Below are positions 7,624 to 14,403 of a stretch of DNA of 16,699 nt, piece by piece. Below the pieces are notes generated by a model. It had not been told where the DNA came from and made no database searches. It worked only from the letters and a program-made list of their open reading frames with translations. Made by a program: the position numbers and the translations under genes. Source of the DNA: an uncultured Eubacteriales bacterium (GTDB lineage Bacteria; Bacillota; Clostridia; Oscillospirales; QAMX01); assembly GCA_900551265.1 (NCBI GenBank), contig URVL01000037.1, positions 1 through 16,699 on the forward strand. Reading direction: 5' to 3'. How positions within the stretch are numbered: the stretch's first letter is position 1; each line of letters begins with the position of its first letter.

Positions 7624-8454
7624 TTAAATATGAAATAAGCTGTTAATCCAATTGGTGCACATTGGTACCCACATACGGACGTTTGGGTTCTCTGCATTCA
7701 ATTGCTTTTTGTTATAGGAACTCAAGTTATTGCAGACGGACATCCCGTGCTCACCGCCCTGAAAAATATGCAGCTCAAAAGGCAAATCCAATTCCAGCAT
7801 TTTCGCGGCAATCATAACGGGATTGGTGGCCGGTACATATTTATCGTAGCGGTTATGCCAGAGAAACAGCGGTGGCATATGAGGGCCGGCGTAATTGATA
7901 AAGTCCAGTTCCGGCGTGCAATCCTTTGCAATTTTTGCACAGTCGGGATTATAATATTTAGGATCGTTTTGAATCGTATTGGTGTTATCCCAGGGTGCAT
8001 AGGCGATGACTGCCGCATTGGGCTTGATTGCCTCCGGAGACACATCCAGACGTTCCGCGAGGCCGGGGGTATTCCATTGCGTGGCAGACATGGCCGCCAG
8101 ACAGGCCCCCGCAGAAAAGCCCATTAAAACGATAGCATTTGGATTGATATTCCATTCTTCAGCGTGGGAACGTATGGTCCAGATGGCCAGAGACACCTCT
8201 TCCAGAATTTCGGGGTAGGTACAGACTTCGCCTACGGAATAATGTAATACAAAGGTATTGAATCCTTCTTTTAAAAAGGTTAAAGCTACCGGCTCGCCCT
8301 CAGCGTCAGAAAGAAATGCATATGCGCCTCCCGGCATTATTAATACGGCAGGTCTGTTTTTGATTTGAAATTCGTTTTGATGTGATTGATCATGAATATA
8401 AGTCGTTAAAGTTGCACGGCTTTTTTTGCTTAATTGCATGGGCTTATGAATCAT
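7624..8454 (-). CDS. Alpha/beta hydrolase (esterase/BD-FAE-like)
   Basis: This 276-residue alpha/beta hydrolase has the oxyanion-hole region MPGGAYAFLS (about 40-49), the nucleophile elbow GFSAG (Ser114), the acid in HNRYDKYVPA (Asp204) and the catalytic histidine in GGEHGM (His236). This order and spacing match the small acyl-esterase/BD-FAE and Aes-like families, which hydrolyse acetyl or other acyl esters, often from carbohydrates. No signal peptide is seen, so it is cytosolic. The start is supported by AAAGGGGG about six bases before the ATG. It lies 168 bp downstream of the flavodoxin lipoprotein gene and 160 bp upstream of the aldo/keto reductase, all in the same direction. The spacers are wide enough for separate promoters, but I could not identify one. 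Confidence 0.9.
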   Translation of the reverse strand: MIHKPMQLSKKSRATLTTYIHDQSHQNEFQIKNRPAVLIMPGGAYAFLSDAEGEPVALTFLKEGFNTFVLHYSVGEVCTYPEILEEVSLAIWTIRSHAEEWNINPNAIVLMGFSAGACLAAMSATQWNTPGLAERLDVSPEAIKPNAAVIAYAPWDNTNTIQNDPKYYNPDCAKIAKDCTPELDFINYAGPHMPPLFLWHNRYDKYVPATNPVMIAAKMLELDLPFELHIFQGGEHGMSVCNNLSSYNKKQLNAENPNVRMWVPMCTNWINSLFHI

Positions 8455-8622
8455 ACTGTACCCCCTTTATTGCGGTTATTGACAATGAAAGAGTCCATCG
8501 TTTGTACGTTTGCTTCTTCACTGCTCTTTCACTTGACGTGGCAAGGCCGCGCAGCAGAAACAGGCCTGTCTAAGTAAAAAACCCATACAAACAGAGCATT
8601 AACATCTGAAACGGCACAGACG
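8455..8622. other. Intergenic spacer with an 8-bp inverted repeat
   Basis: TGAAAGAG at 8486-8493 is repeated inverted as CTCTTTCA at 8524-8531 with 30 bases between, and ACAGGCCTGT near 8561-8570 is palindromic. On the minus strand a run of six T lies near 8576-8581, but no stable stem precedes it, so I cannot call a terminator for the lipoprotein gene. No clear promoter for the hydrolase gene was found. Confidence 0.3.
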
Positions 8623-9771
8623 TTATTCAGACGGCGCTTCTGCGCTTACGGTAATCGTTCCGGACATTTGACTGACCAGCTCTCCGCCTGAGACAATTCT
8701 GCCCAGTTCAAATAACGAAGGGTTTTCCTGATAGTCGTCATAAAACATTACGATATCCCCCCATGGTGCGTAATAAGCCAGCGTACCGGCTCCGCCCTCT
8801 GCCAACGGAGAATCGCTGATATCCAACTCTTGCGGCGGGTAAAATATTTTTTCATTGGTGCTGTAATCTTCAACCGCAAGCGTAAGAGGAAGCTGCTCGT
8901 AAAGAGAGGCGGCTGCTGCGCTATCGTTAAGCTCGGAGACAACAACGTTGTCTCCGGACTGTATAAAAATTTGCCGTGCCATGCTGATTTGCTCCTCTTC
9001 GGTATTTTGTGAATATCCAAGCTCCGATACCCAGGTTTGAATATCTGTTTGGGAGAGTGGAGCATCTTCTTCATAGCAATCAAAAATATTTTCCGAAATG
9101 ATGGCCTCGGGTGCGGCTTCCTTTATGATTTCTACACTGCTTGCCAGGCCTCCGGTACCGTGAGAACAAAACAGGTATACCTGTTTTCCAGAAAGGTCAT
9201 TCTGCTCAAGAAAAGAGAGCAATGCCATGGGTACGCCATACCACCAGTTGGGATATCCAAAAAAAACCGTATTGTAATCTTCTAGATTTTCGACATTTTC
9301 CATTAATTCCGGGCGCGCATGATCGGCACGCTCTTGGTTTGCCCGTGTCAGACATGCATCCCAGTCACTGGGATAAGGCTCTGTCACACGAATGGAAAAC
9401 AAGTCTCCGCCGGTTTCTTCCTGTACCCAACCAGCGAGTTCCTGTACGTTTCCAGGAGAAATCACGCTGGGGGAGCTTACGGCGTCAACATCGTCCGCCA
9501 AAATGGCGTTATCCGCCCACGAAAAGTATGCCACCAGAATATTCGTGTCCGGATCGTTCTCATCGCTTTCTTCACTGGCTTCCGGCAGATCCGGATCCGA
9601 AGTGGAAACTTCTGTTTGAGGGTACTCATTAGTTGTTGTTTCCTGCTCGGGAACCGTGGAACCGCTTTCTGAAGGTTCCGAGGAAGGACTTTCCGGATCT
9701 TCCACTGCCGCACAGGCTGTAAACAGCAAAAGTATGACTATAGCTAAAAAGAAAAATAGCGTTTTTTTCAT
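8623..9771 (-). CDS. Exported lipoprotein: flavodoxin domain fused to cyclophilin-like domain
   Basis: This 382-residue protein starts MKKTLFFFLAIVILLLFTAC, a lipoprotein signal with Cys20 as the likely lipidated residue (the -3 position is Phe, slightly off consensus). Residues 21-76 form a Ser/Glu/Pro-rich spacer. A flavodoxin-like domain follows (about 77-255) with the FMN phosphate-loop segment VAYFSWADN, the FFGYPNWWYGVPM segment and SHGTGG. Residues about 262-382 match the cyclophilin-like fold often fused to such flavodoxins (PLTLAVEDYS, LAYYAPWGDIVMFYDD). It should sit on the outer face of the cytoplasmic membrane, binding flavin and taking part in electron transfer. The start at 9771 was preferred to an in-frame ATG at 9813 because GGGAGG precedes it at the right spacing and only this start gives a proper signal peptide. 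It is the first gene of the leftward cluster and has a clear promoter. Confidence 0.9.
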   Translation of the reverse strand: MKKTLFFFLAIVILLLFTACAAVEDPESPSSEPSESGSTVPEQETTTNEYPQTEVSTSDPDLPEASEESDENDPDTNILVAYFSWADNAILADDVDAVSSPSVISPGNVQELAGWVQEETGGDLFSIRVTEPYPSDWDACLTRANQERADHARPELMENVENLEDYNTVFFGYPNWWYGVPMALLSFLEQNDLSGKQVYLFCSHGTGGLASSVEIIKEAAPEAIISENIFDCYEEDAPLSQTDIQTWVSELGYSQNTEEEQISMARQIFIQSGDNVVVSELNDSAAAASLYEQLPLTLAVEDYSTNEKIFYPPQELDISDSPLAEGGAGTLAYYAPWGDIVMFYDDYQENPSLFELGRIVSGGELVSQMSGTITVSAEAPSE

Positions 9772-9841
9772 TTGTACGACCTCCCATTTTGCACCGAAAA
9801 ACAGTAAAGGCAAGCGGCGACTTAAAATTCCAATGATAATC

Positions 9842-9878
9842 TGAATTTATTATAACGCAGCGTTATTTTGATGTCCAA
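9842..9878 (-). promoter_or_regulatory. Promoter of the flavodoxin lipoprotein with palindromic operator in the spacer
   Basis: Read leftward, TTGGAC (9878-9873) and TATAAT (9854-9849) are separated by 18 bp. A perfect palindrome, ATAACGC-A-GCGTTAT (9852-9866), covers the downstream spacer and the first bases of the -10. A start near 9842 leaves a leader of about 70 nt. A palindrome overlapping the -10 is the usual site for a TetR- or MarR-type repressor; an 18-bp spacer would also suit a MerR-type regulator. No regulator gene lies nearby in the window. Confidence 0.75.
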
Positions 9879-9917
9879 TGCCTATATTTCATCTGTTTTT
9901 ATGCCTGTTTTGTATGG

Positions 9918-9966
9918 AAAAAGCAATACCTCAAGGCCGTTCAGACCTGGAGGTATTGCTTTTTTA
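9918..9966. terminator. Orphan bidirectional hairpin with T-tract between divergent genes
   Basis: AAAAAGCAATACCTC (9918-9932) pairs perfectly with GAGGTATTGCTTTTT (9950-9964). The 17-base interior has AGG and CCT that could extend the stem, and T-tracts follow on both strands. It looks exactly like an intrinsic terminator, yet the flanking genes point away from it. It could end a small RNA, act as an attenuator for the gene at 10004, or be left over from a lost gene. Confidence 0.7.
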
Positions 9967-10003
9967 AAAAAATGATGGTAATATAATGGAAAAGAGGTGT
10001 CTT

Positions 10004-10375
10004 ATGTACAGAAAATCCGCACTGCTCTGCCGCCTAACACTCTATTCTCTGGCGTCCTTTTTGTTTTCCGTCGTGCCGACCTGGATCGTGGAGCTTGGTT
10101 CGCTTTGCCTGATTTACCATATTACCGGTTATACCTGTCCCATGTGCGGTATGACGCGCGCTTTTTCAAACGCCATGCATTTTGCGTTTTCCCGCGCCAT
10201 ATCGTTCAATCCGCTTATTCTGCTCATTTTTCCACTCTTCTGGTTTCTCTTTGCAGACGATGCTGCTGCGCTGATTTCCGTAATGCGCGGCGGACGATAT
10301 CACAGTGTCCTCGAACGTATCTGGTATCGTATGGACGGTAAACGACTGACTGCATCTCAAGACCTCCGCACCTGA
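10004..10375 (+). CDS. DUF2752 small membrane protein
   Basis: This 123-residue protein has the DUF2752 signature TCPMCGMTRAF (Cys45 and Cys48; usually CPxCGLTRA), followed by NAMHFAFSRAISFNPL, which also matches the family. Hydrophobic segments lie at about 8-38 and 68-95. DUF2752 proteins are small integral membrane proteins of unknown function, and the conserved CxxC could bind metal or form a disulfide near the membrane surface. The start at 10004 was chosen over the ATG at 9986 because AAAGAGG lies six bases before it. A TATAAT at 9982-9987 is too close to this ribosome binding site to be its promoter. It is convergent with the YihY gene, with only 12 bp between their stop codons and no hairpin there. 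Confidence 0.85.
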   Translation: MYRKSALLCRLTLYSLASFLFSVVPTWIVELGSLCLIYHITGYTCPMCGMTRAFSNAMHFAFSRAISFNPLILLIFPLFWFLFADDAAALISVMRGGRYHSVLERIWYRMDGKRLTASQDLRT

Positions 10376-10387
10376 ACCGTGGGATGG

Positions 10388-11386
10388 CTATTTCTTCCGC
10401 TTGTAAGAAGTTGAAGAGTGCTCCAAACGTTTTTCGTGCCGCCCTGCTTGCAACACGTGACGGCCTTCCTCCGGTCTTTTATGGTGGTCTTCCTCAGCAA
10501 GTCTGGGCAGCGGCTGGGTTGAATCAAAGAGGAGTACCCGGTCCTGCTGTTCCCGAACAATATAGAGCACATGATTTAGTTCCGCACCCATAATTAGAAT
10601 AATGCCTGTCAGATAAAGCCAGATCATTAAAACTATGACTGCCCCAATAGAACCATAAAGTAAGGAATATCGCGCCATATTCTCAACATAGAATGAAAAG
10701 CCGATCGATGCGATCAACCAGCTGACCGCTGCAGCGATAGCGCCGGGGATCACCTGCCGAATCGCAATTCTTTTGTTTGGAACCACCGAATATAAAAACA
10801 ATAAAATGCAAAAAAACAGCAGTGTAATCGGTACAAACCGCAGAATATGCCAGGTATTGATTTCTACAGGTCCAATATTGACAATTTGAGCGACATACTG
10901 AAGAACCCCTCGTCCCAAAACAAGAATGACAATGGTAATTACAATAGAAGCCAGCATGGCAGCTGAAAAACCGATATTAATCAAAAATTGCAGTAAAACA
11001 TTGCGCCCATCCTCTATACGATAGGCGCGGTTAACCGCGACAGACAAGCTGCTGACTGCACGGGAAGCGGACCATAACGCTGTAAAAAGTCCGACGTACA
11101 TCAGGCCGTCCATTTGAAGATTCGTAACATAGGCGATATAATCCAGCGCAATAGTCAAAACATCCGCCGGTATGACGCCTTTTAAAAGCTCCTCCACGGA
11201 ATTGACATTGATATCAAACGTACCAATTAAAAGACTGGCAAAAATCATAAGCGGAAAAAATGAAAACAGGAAAAAATAGGCCAGTTCCGCACCAGCGCGT
11301 CCGACGCCGTCTGTGAAAAAACGCAGAACAAATTCACGGACAGATCTGTAAACCAGGTTTCTTTTAATTTTTTCGATGAACTTCAT
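10388..11386 (-). CDS. YihY/BrkB-family membrane protein
   Basis: This 332-residue polytopic membrane protein has six predicted helices. Family hallmarks are RAGAELAYFFLFSFFPLMIF near residue 30, LWSASRAVSSL (about 128-138) and the C-terminal LYGSIGAVIVLMIWLYLTG followed by GAELNHVL. The family was once mislabelled ribonuclease BN and is now YihY/virulence factor BrkB. Its function is not settled; proposals include transport or envelope homeostasis. After the last helix there is a tail of about 50 residues rich in Arg, Lys, His and Glu that should lie in the cytosol. The start at 11386 was preferred to an in-frame codon at 11434 because GGAAGTG precedes it and the family begins shortly before the VYRSVREFVLRF segment. 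A strong leftward promoter lies upstream. Confidence 0.9.
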   Translation of the reverse strand: MKFIEKIKRNLVYRSVREFVLRFFTDGVGRAGAELAYFFLFSFFPLMIFASLLIGTFDINVNSVEELLKGVIPADVLTIALDYIAYVTNLQMDGLMYVGLFTALWSASRAVSSLSVAVNRAYRIEDGRNVLLQFLINIGFSAAMLASIVITIVILVLGRGVLQYVAQIVNIGPVEINTWHILRFVPITLLFFCILLFLYSVVPNKRIAIRQVIPGAIAAAVSWLIASIGFSFYVENMARYSLLYGSIGAVIVLMIWLYLTGIILIMGAELNHVLYIVREQQDRVLLFDSTQPLPRLAEEDHHKRPEEGRHVLQAGRHEKRLEHSSTSYKRKK

Positions 11387-11454
11387 CTTATACACTTCCG
11401 GCCAAAGATTCCATATAGAGTTAGCACCCCGCAATAAACAGTCTTAGTTCTCAT

Positions 11455-11483
11455 ATTATATCCCATATTTCATCTATATTCAA
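11455..11483 (-). promoter_or_regulatory. Sigma-A-type promoter of the YihY gene
   Basis: Read leftward, TTGAAT (11483-11478), a 17-bp spacer and a perfect TATAAT (11460-11455). The predicted start near 11448 leaves a leader of about 60 nt before the ATG at 11386. No operator-like symmetry is obvious. Confidence 0.7.
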
Positions 11484-11498
11484 ACCTTTTCTGTCACA

Positions 11499-11527
11499 TT
11501 GACAAGATAGAGCCGCGTGGTTACAAT
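11499..11527 (+). promoter_or_regulatory. Sigma-A-type promoter of the WG-repeat gene
   Basis: TTGACA (11499-11504), a 17-bp spacer and TACAAT (11522-11527), close to the vegetative consensus. Transcription would start near 11534, which rules out the in-frame GTG at 11517 as the start codon and supports the ATG at 11553, with a very short leader that begins about at the G-rich ribosome binding site. It is back-to-back with the YihY promoter, 15 bp between the two -35 boxes. Confidence 0.75.
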
Positions 11528-11552
11528 AATTGGGGGAAAGGGCGTGTCATTC

Positions 11553-12992
11553 ATGAAAAAACGATGGATTTGCCTGCTCATGGCAACCGTACTGCTGGCA
11601 CCAAATGCGGCGGCTGTTGGCATCAGCGCCTTTGACAGCGCCGGTTGTAATGTCTATACCGGCACATCGTATTATGCCGAATATGACAGCAACTATGATA
11701 TTGACGCCTATGGCAGCGATCCCTCCCTTTTCAGCGATGGACTTGCTCCTGTCTCGTTAAACGGCTTGTGGGGATACGTCGATACGAGCGGCCGCGTCGC
11801 CATTGATTTTCTTTATACAAGCGCAGGCACTTTTTCTGAGGGACGCGCCTTTGTTGGCGCCGCCGAAGGCGTGGCCTGTATCGACGTGGAGGGTACGGTC
11901 CTTTTTACATTAGATTGCCAGCGGGCGTTTCCCTACAGCGACGGACTTGCTAAGTTTCAGAAGGACGATCTTTACGGGTTTGTGGACACCGAGGGAAATA
12001 TTGTCATCGAGGCGCGCTGGAACGACGCAGGCTATGCCTCGGAGGGATTTATTTCCGTTTCGGATGGAAACGCATATGGCTATGTGGATTATGAAGGTAA
12101 CGTATTTATTACACCGCAGTATGAAGTGGCGGCAAAGTTTTCCGGCGGCGTTGCATATGTGCAGCAGGAGCATATCGGCATGCTCATCAACAAGGAAGGC
12201 GACGTTGTTTTTGAAAACGTTTACTCCGGCCTCATCGACGGACTTGCGATTACGCAGAATGAAGATGGCTGGGGCTTTGCCGATGCACTTGGAAACGTTG
12301 CCGTTGCATGCGTATGGCAGGACGTAGATCTTCCCTCTGAAGGGTTGATCGGCGTACGCAGCGGCGGTAAGTGGGGCTTTATCAACTACGACGGCGAAGT
12401 GGTAATTGATTTTGCATGGGATTACGTATGGCCCTTTTCCGATGGTATGGCCATGGTTGCTACATCCTCGGACGGTTACACGATTGACCAATACGGATTT
12501 ATCAATTCCGTCGGCGAACAGGTAATTCCCTGTGAATACGACAACGCCAAATCATTTTCCAATGGCCGGGCGGCTGTTTGCCGGGATGGCCTGTGGGGTT
12601 ACATCGACGCGCTTGGTTTTGAAATCGTACCGTGTTCCTACGCGTTTGCTTCAGACTTCCAAAATAATTTTGCTGCCGTCGGTAAAAACGGTGTCTTCGC
12701 AGTCATCGACTCGCAGGGCAATGAGATTACTTTTTACCGGGAAGACGAAGAGCCACCTGTGACTCCGCCTGCCGGGGAAGAAACGCAGGTTCCGGAGGAT
12801 GCGGCGGAGGATATCCAGAATGAAGAATCATCTACCGGTCCGCAGACTTCCATTGGAACGATGGTTGCCATTGCTGCCGCAGGCATATTTTTGCTGTTCC
12901 TGGCTTCGGCTATTATTATGCGGGAAGTAAATATTCGCCGCAGAAGAAGACGCCGATTCGTTTCTCACGGGCGCGGAAAACACGCAAAGTGA
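11553..12992 (+). CDS. Exported WG-repeat protein with C-terminal membrane anchor
   Basis: This 479-residue protein starts with a signal peptide (MKKRWICLLMATVLLAPNAAA) and then carries about ten WG-type repeats of roughly 30-35 residues between residues 71 and 398. Clear units include GLWGYVDTSG, DLYGFVDTEGN, NAYGYVDYEGN, DGWGFADALGN, GKWGFINYDG and GLWGYIDALG, each with a distal S(D/E)G(L/R) segment; the second, fifth and last are degenerate. An acidic Pro/Glu linker leads to one membrane helix (about 435-456) and a cytosolic tail with seven consecutive arginines, which acts as a stop-transfer signal. The repeat domain should face outward. WG repeats are thought to form a beta-rich solenoid or propeller for binding, with no known enzymatic role. 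The start follows from the promoter position and the GGGGGAAAGGG ribosome binding site. The ligand is unknown. Confidence 0.9.
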   Translation: MKKRWICLLMATVLLAPNAAAVGISAFDSAGCNVYTGTSYYAEYDSNYDIDAYGSDPSLFSDGLAPVSLNGLWGYVDTSGRVAIDFLYTSAGTFSEGRAFVGAAEGVACIDVEGTVLFTLDCQRAFPYSDGLAKFQKDDLYGFVDTEGNIVIEARWNDAGYASEGFISVSDGNAYGYVDYEGNVFITPQYEVAAKFSGGVAYVQQEHIGMLINKEGDVVFENVYSGLIDGLAITQNEDGWGFADALGNVAVACVWQDVDLPSEGLIGVRSGGKWGFINYDGEVVIDFAWDYVWPFSDGMAMVATSSDGYTIDQYGFINSVGEQVIPCEYDNAKSFSNGRAAVCRDGLWGYIDALGFEIVPCSYAFASDFQNNFAAVGKNGVFAVIDSQGNEITFYREDEEPPVTPPAGEETQVPEDAAEDIQNEESSTGPQTSIGTMVAIAAAGIFLLFLASAIIMREVNIRRRRRRRFVSHGRGKHAK

Positions 12993-13015
12993 CGGATTGT
13001 GGCCCTTCAATCTAT

Positions 13016-13065
13016 AGTCTTAAAAAGACCTCTATGTAAGAAAACATAGAGGTCTTTTTAAGACT
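13016..13065. terminator. Bidirectional terminator, perfect 22-bp stem, shared by convergent genes
   Basis: AGTCTTAAAAAGACCTCTAT starts the left arm (13016-13037), which pairs without mismatch with 13044-13065 around the six-base loop AAGAAA. Runs of five A and five T inside the arms supply T-tracts in both directions. It ends the WG-repeat gene (stop 12992) and the DUF2812 gene, whose stop codon touches the outermost base pair at 13065. That is an unusually tight arrangement. Confidence 0.92.
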
Positions 13066-14225
13066 TAGACAGCGGGCTCACAGTAAATGATTTCATTTCC
13101 TTCGCGAATCAACGTATAATCTGCCGGATCCACATTGGCAAGTGCTTCCAACACCAAACGGTACATCAAATCGGCGCTTCTCTCACCGACACATAGAATA
13201 TACTCCGTACTGGCCGTCGTTCCATCGGCGGCGGTCTCCACATACACATAGTGCTGCCGCACCAAAGGACTTTGCGTATGGGTATATGATACACGTTGCG
13301 GCGTCAGTTCCGAATCCAGGTCTGTCAGACGCAGCGCAAAGCTCCCTTCCGGCAATTCGTTCGATGCAGAATTCAGATTGACTGCGGAAATAAATACCAC
13401 AGAGACACTGATTGCAAATATCACGAGCAGACCAATCAAAACAGATCCTTTTTTCCGTTTTGCCCGGATTTTTTTCACCAGCCACACAACGGCCGCTGCA
13501 AGAATCAGCGGAGCCACCATAAGCATTGTCCGCGCGTATCCTGTAAAGGCGTCCGCCGCAAAGGAAAAAATCACGTACAGAACGAAGAGTACCGTTATGC
13601 TGTAAATCAGTATCCCTCGTATACGGGCGGCAACGAGGGATGATACGGGAAGCGGCACGCCGCTTTTGATCACATGCCTGCGAGATAAAAAGTAAATCAG
13701 GTGATATAGAAAAATGGCGGCGCACGGTACAATAAATACCAGGAATAACGAAGTCTTGCAAAAGTCCGTATAGGTCAGAAGGCTTGTGTAAGTCATGCGC
13801 ACCTGGCTGATGAATCCAAAAGCTAAAATTAGCACCATGATAAGCACGGCATAAAATTCTCGCCGCCAGGCAACAACACGCAGCAATTGATCTTCCTGCG
13901 GCCGAATACCGGCGGGAAGCGATTTGTCATCTCCTTCCCGGCAGAAGTAATATATATAGTCGCTTTGGGCACAAAATTCCCATCCAGCCTTCCGCCAGCG
14001 ATTTAAATAGTTTTCCCGTTTTTTCTTGCCGCTCTCTGAAAAATCTTCCACATATACATCGGCACGGTAAACACGGCGGCGTGGTTCACAGGCAGAAAGC
14101 TCTGCCAGATAGCCGGATACGCTTGCAAGCTTTTCACCCCGGAGCGACATTTTTTCCAGATATGCTTCACTTGCGCGATAATCAAATGGTTCAAAGCCCC
14201 AAAATACTTTTCGATTCTTCTTCAT
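13065..14225 (-). CDS. DUF2812 domain membrane protein
   Basis: This is a 386-residue protein. The N-terminal cytosolic part (about 1-110) matches DUF2812: an opening basic/aromatic strand (RKVFWGFEPFDYRASEAYLE), a sequence of the KMSLRGEKLASVSG type, YRADVYVED, and NYLNRWRKAGWEFCAQSDYIYYF. Five hydrophobic helices follow between about 122 and 290, then an extracytoplasmic C-terminal segment of about 95 residues. The function of DUF2812 is unknown. In Bacillota these genes usually follow a PadR-type regulator gene and are thought to belong to envelope-stress or drug-responsive units, but no PadR gene is adjacent here. GTGGGGG before the ATG is the ribosome binding site. It has its own promoter and shares a bidirectional terminator with the WG-repeat gene. 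Confidence 0.82.
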   Translation of the reverse strand: MKKNRKVFWGFEPFDYRASEAYLEKMSLRGEKLASVSGYLAELSACEPRRRVYRADVYVEDFSESGKKKRENYLNRWRKAGWEFCAQSDYIYYFCREGDDKSLPAGIRPQEDQLLRVVAWRREFYAVLIMVLILAFGFISQVRMTYTSLLTYTDFCKTSLFLVFIVPCAAIFLYHLIYFLSRRHVIKSGVPLPVSSLVAARIRGILIYSITVLFVLYVIFSFAADAFTGYARTMLMVAPLILAAAVVWLVKKIRAKRKKGSVLIGLLVIFAISVSVVFISAVNLNSASNELPEGSFALRLTDLDSELTPQRVSYTHTQSPLVRQHYVYVETAADGTTASTEYILCVGERSADLMYRLVLEALANVDPADYTLIREGNEIIYCEPAV

Positions 14226-14248
14226 GACAAACCCCCACTCATTGTGTT

Positions 14249-14277
14249 ATGATAGCACAAAAAATGCACTTTTTCAA
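14249..14277 (-). promoter_or_regulatory. Promoter of the DUF2812 gene
   Basis: Read leftward, TTGAAA (14277-14272), a 17-bp spacer and TATCAT (14254-14249). The start near 14242 gives a short leader of under 20 nt containing the GTGGGGG site before the ATG at 14225. A seven-base near-repeat (GTGCATT...GTGC) lies in the spacer but has no clear symmetry. Confidence 0.65.
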
Positions 14278-14298
14278 CAGCAATTGTCAGGGAAGCTG

Positions 14299-14327
14299 TT
14301 GTCACAGAGGAATCCCTGTGCTATACT
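14299..14327 (+). promoter_or_regulatory. Promoter of the zinc-ribbon/DUF1848 pair, with inverted repeat in spacer
   Basis: TTGTCA (14299-14304), a 17-bp spacer and TATACT (14322-14327). CACAG (14303-14307) and CTGTG (14316-14320), with inner GG and CC, form an inverted repeat between the two boxes, which could be a protein-binding site. A start near 14334 leaves a leader of about 70 nt. It is back-to-back with the DUF2812 promoter. Confidence 0.65.
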
Positions 14328-14403
14328 GAAGGTAGAAATCTGTGCTGTTGAACCGGTGCTGATTGATATCAGCTGATCAGATTACATTGTTGGAGGTTCT
14401 CTC

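Noticed and set aside
7702..8127. Plus-strand open frame opposite the alpha/beta hydrolase
   Set aside because: Antisense to a gene with an intact catalytic triad; no recognisable protein features and no start signal.
9982..9987. TATAAT just upstream of the DUF2752 gene
   Set aside because: Transcription would begin inside the ribosome binding site, and no -35 exists at proper spacing, so it was not called as a promoter.
11517..11552. Upstream in-frame GTG start for the WG-repeat protein
   Set aside because: It precedes the predicted -10 element and would add residues ahead of a proper signal peptide.
11910..12491. Long open frame on the minus strand inside the WG-repeat gene
   Set aside because: It lies wholly within a well-supported repeat gene, has no ribosome binding site or family motif, and probably stays open because of the repeat codon pattern on the other strand.
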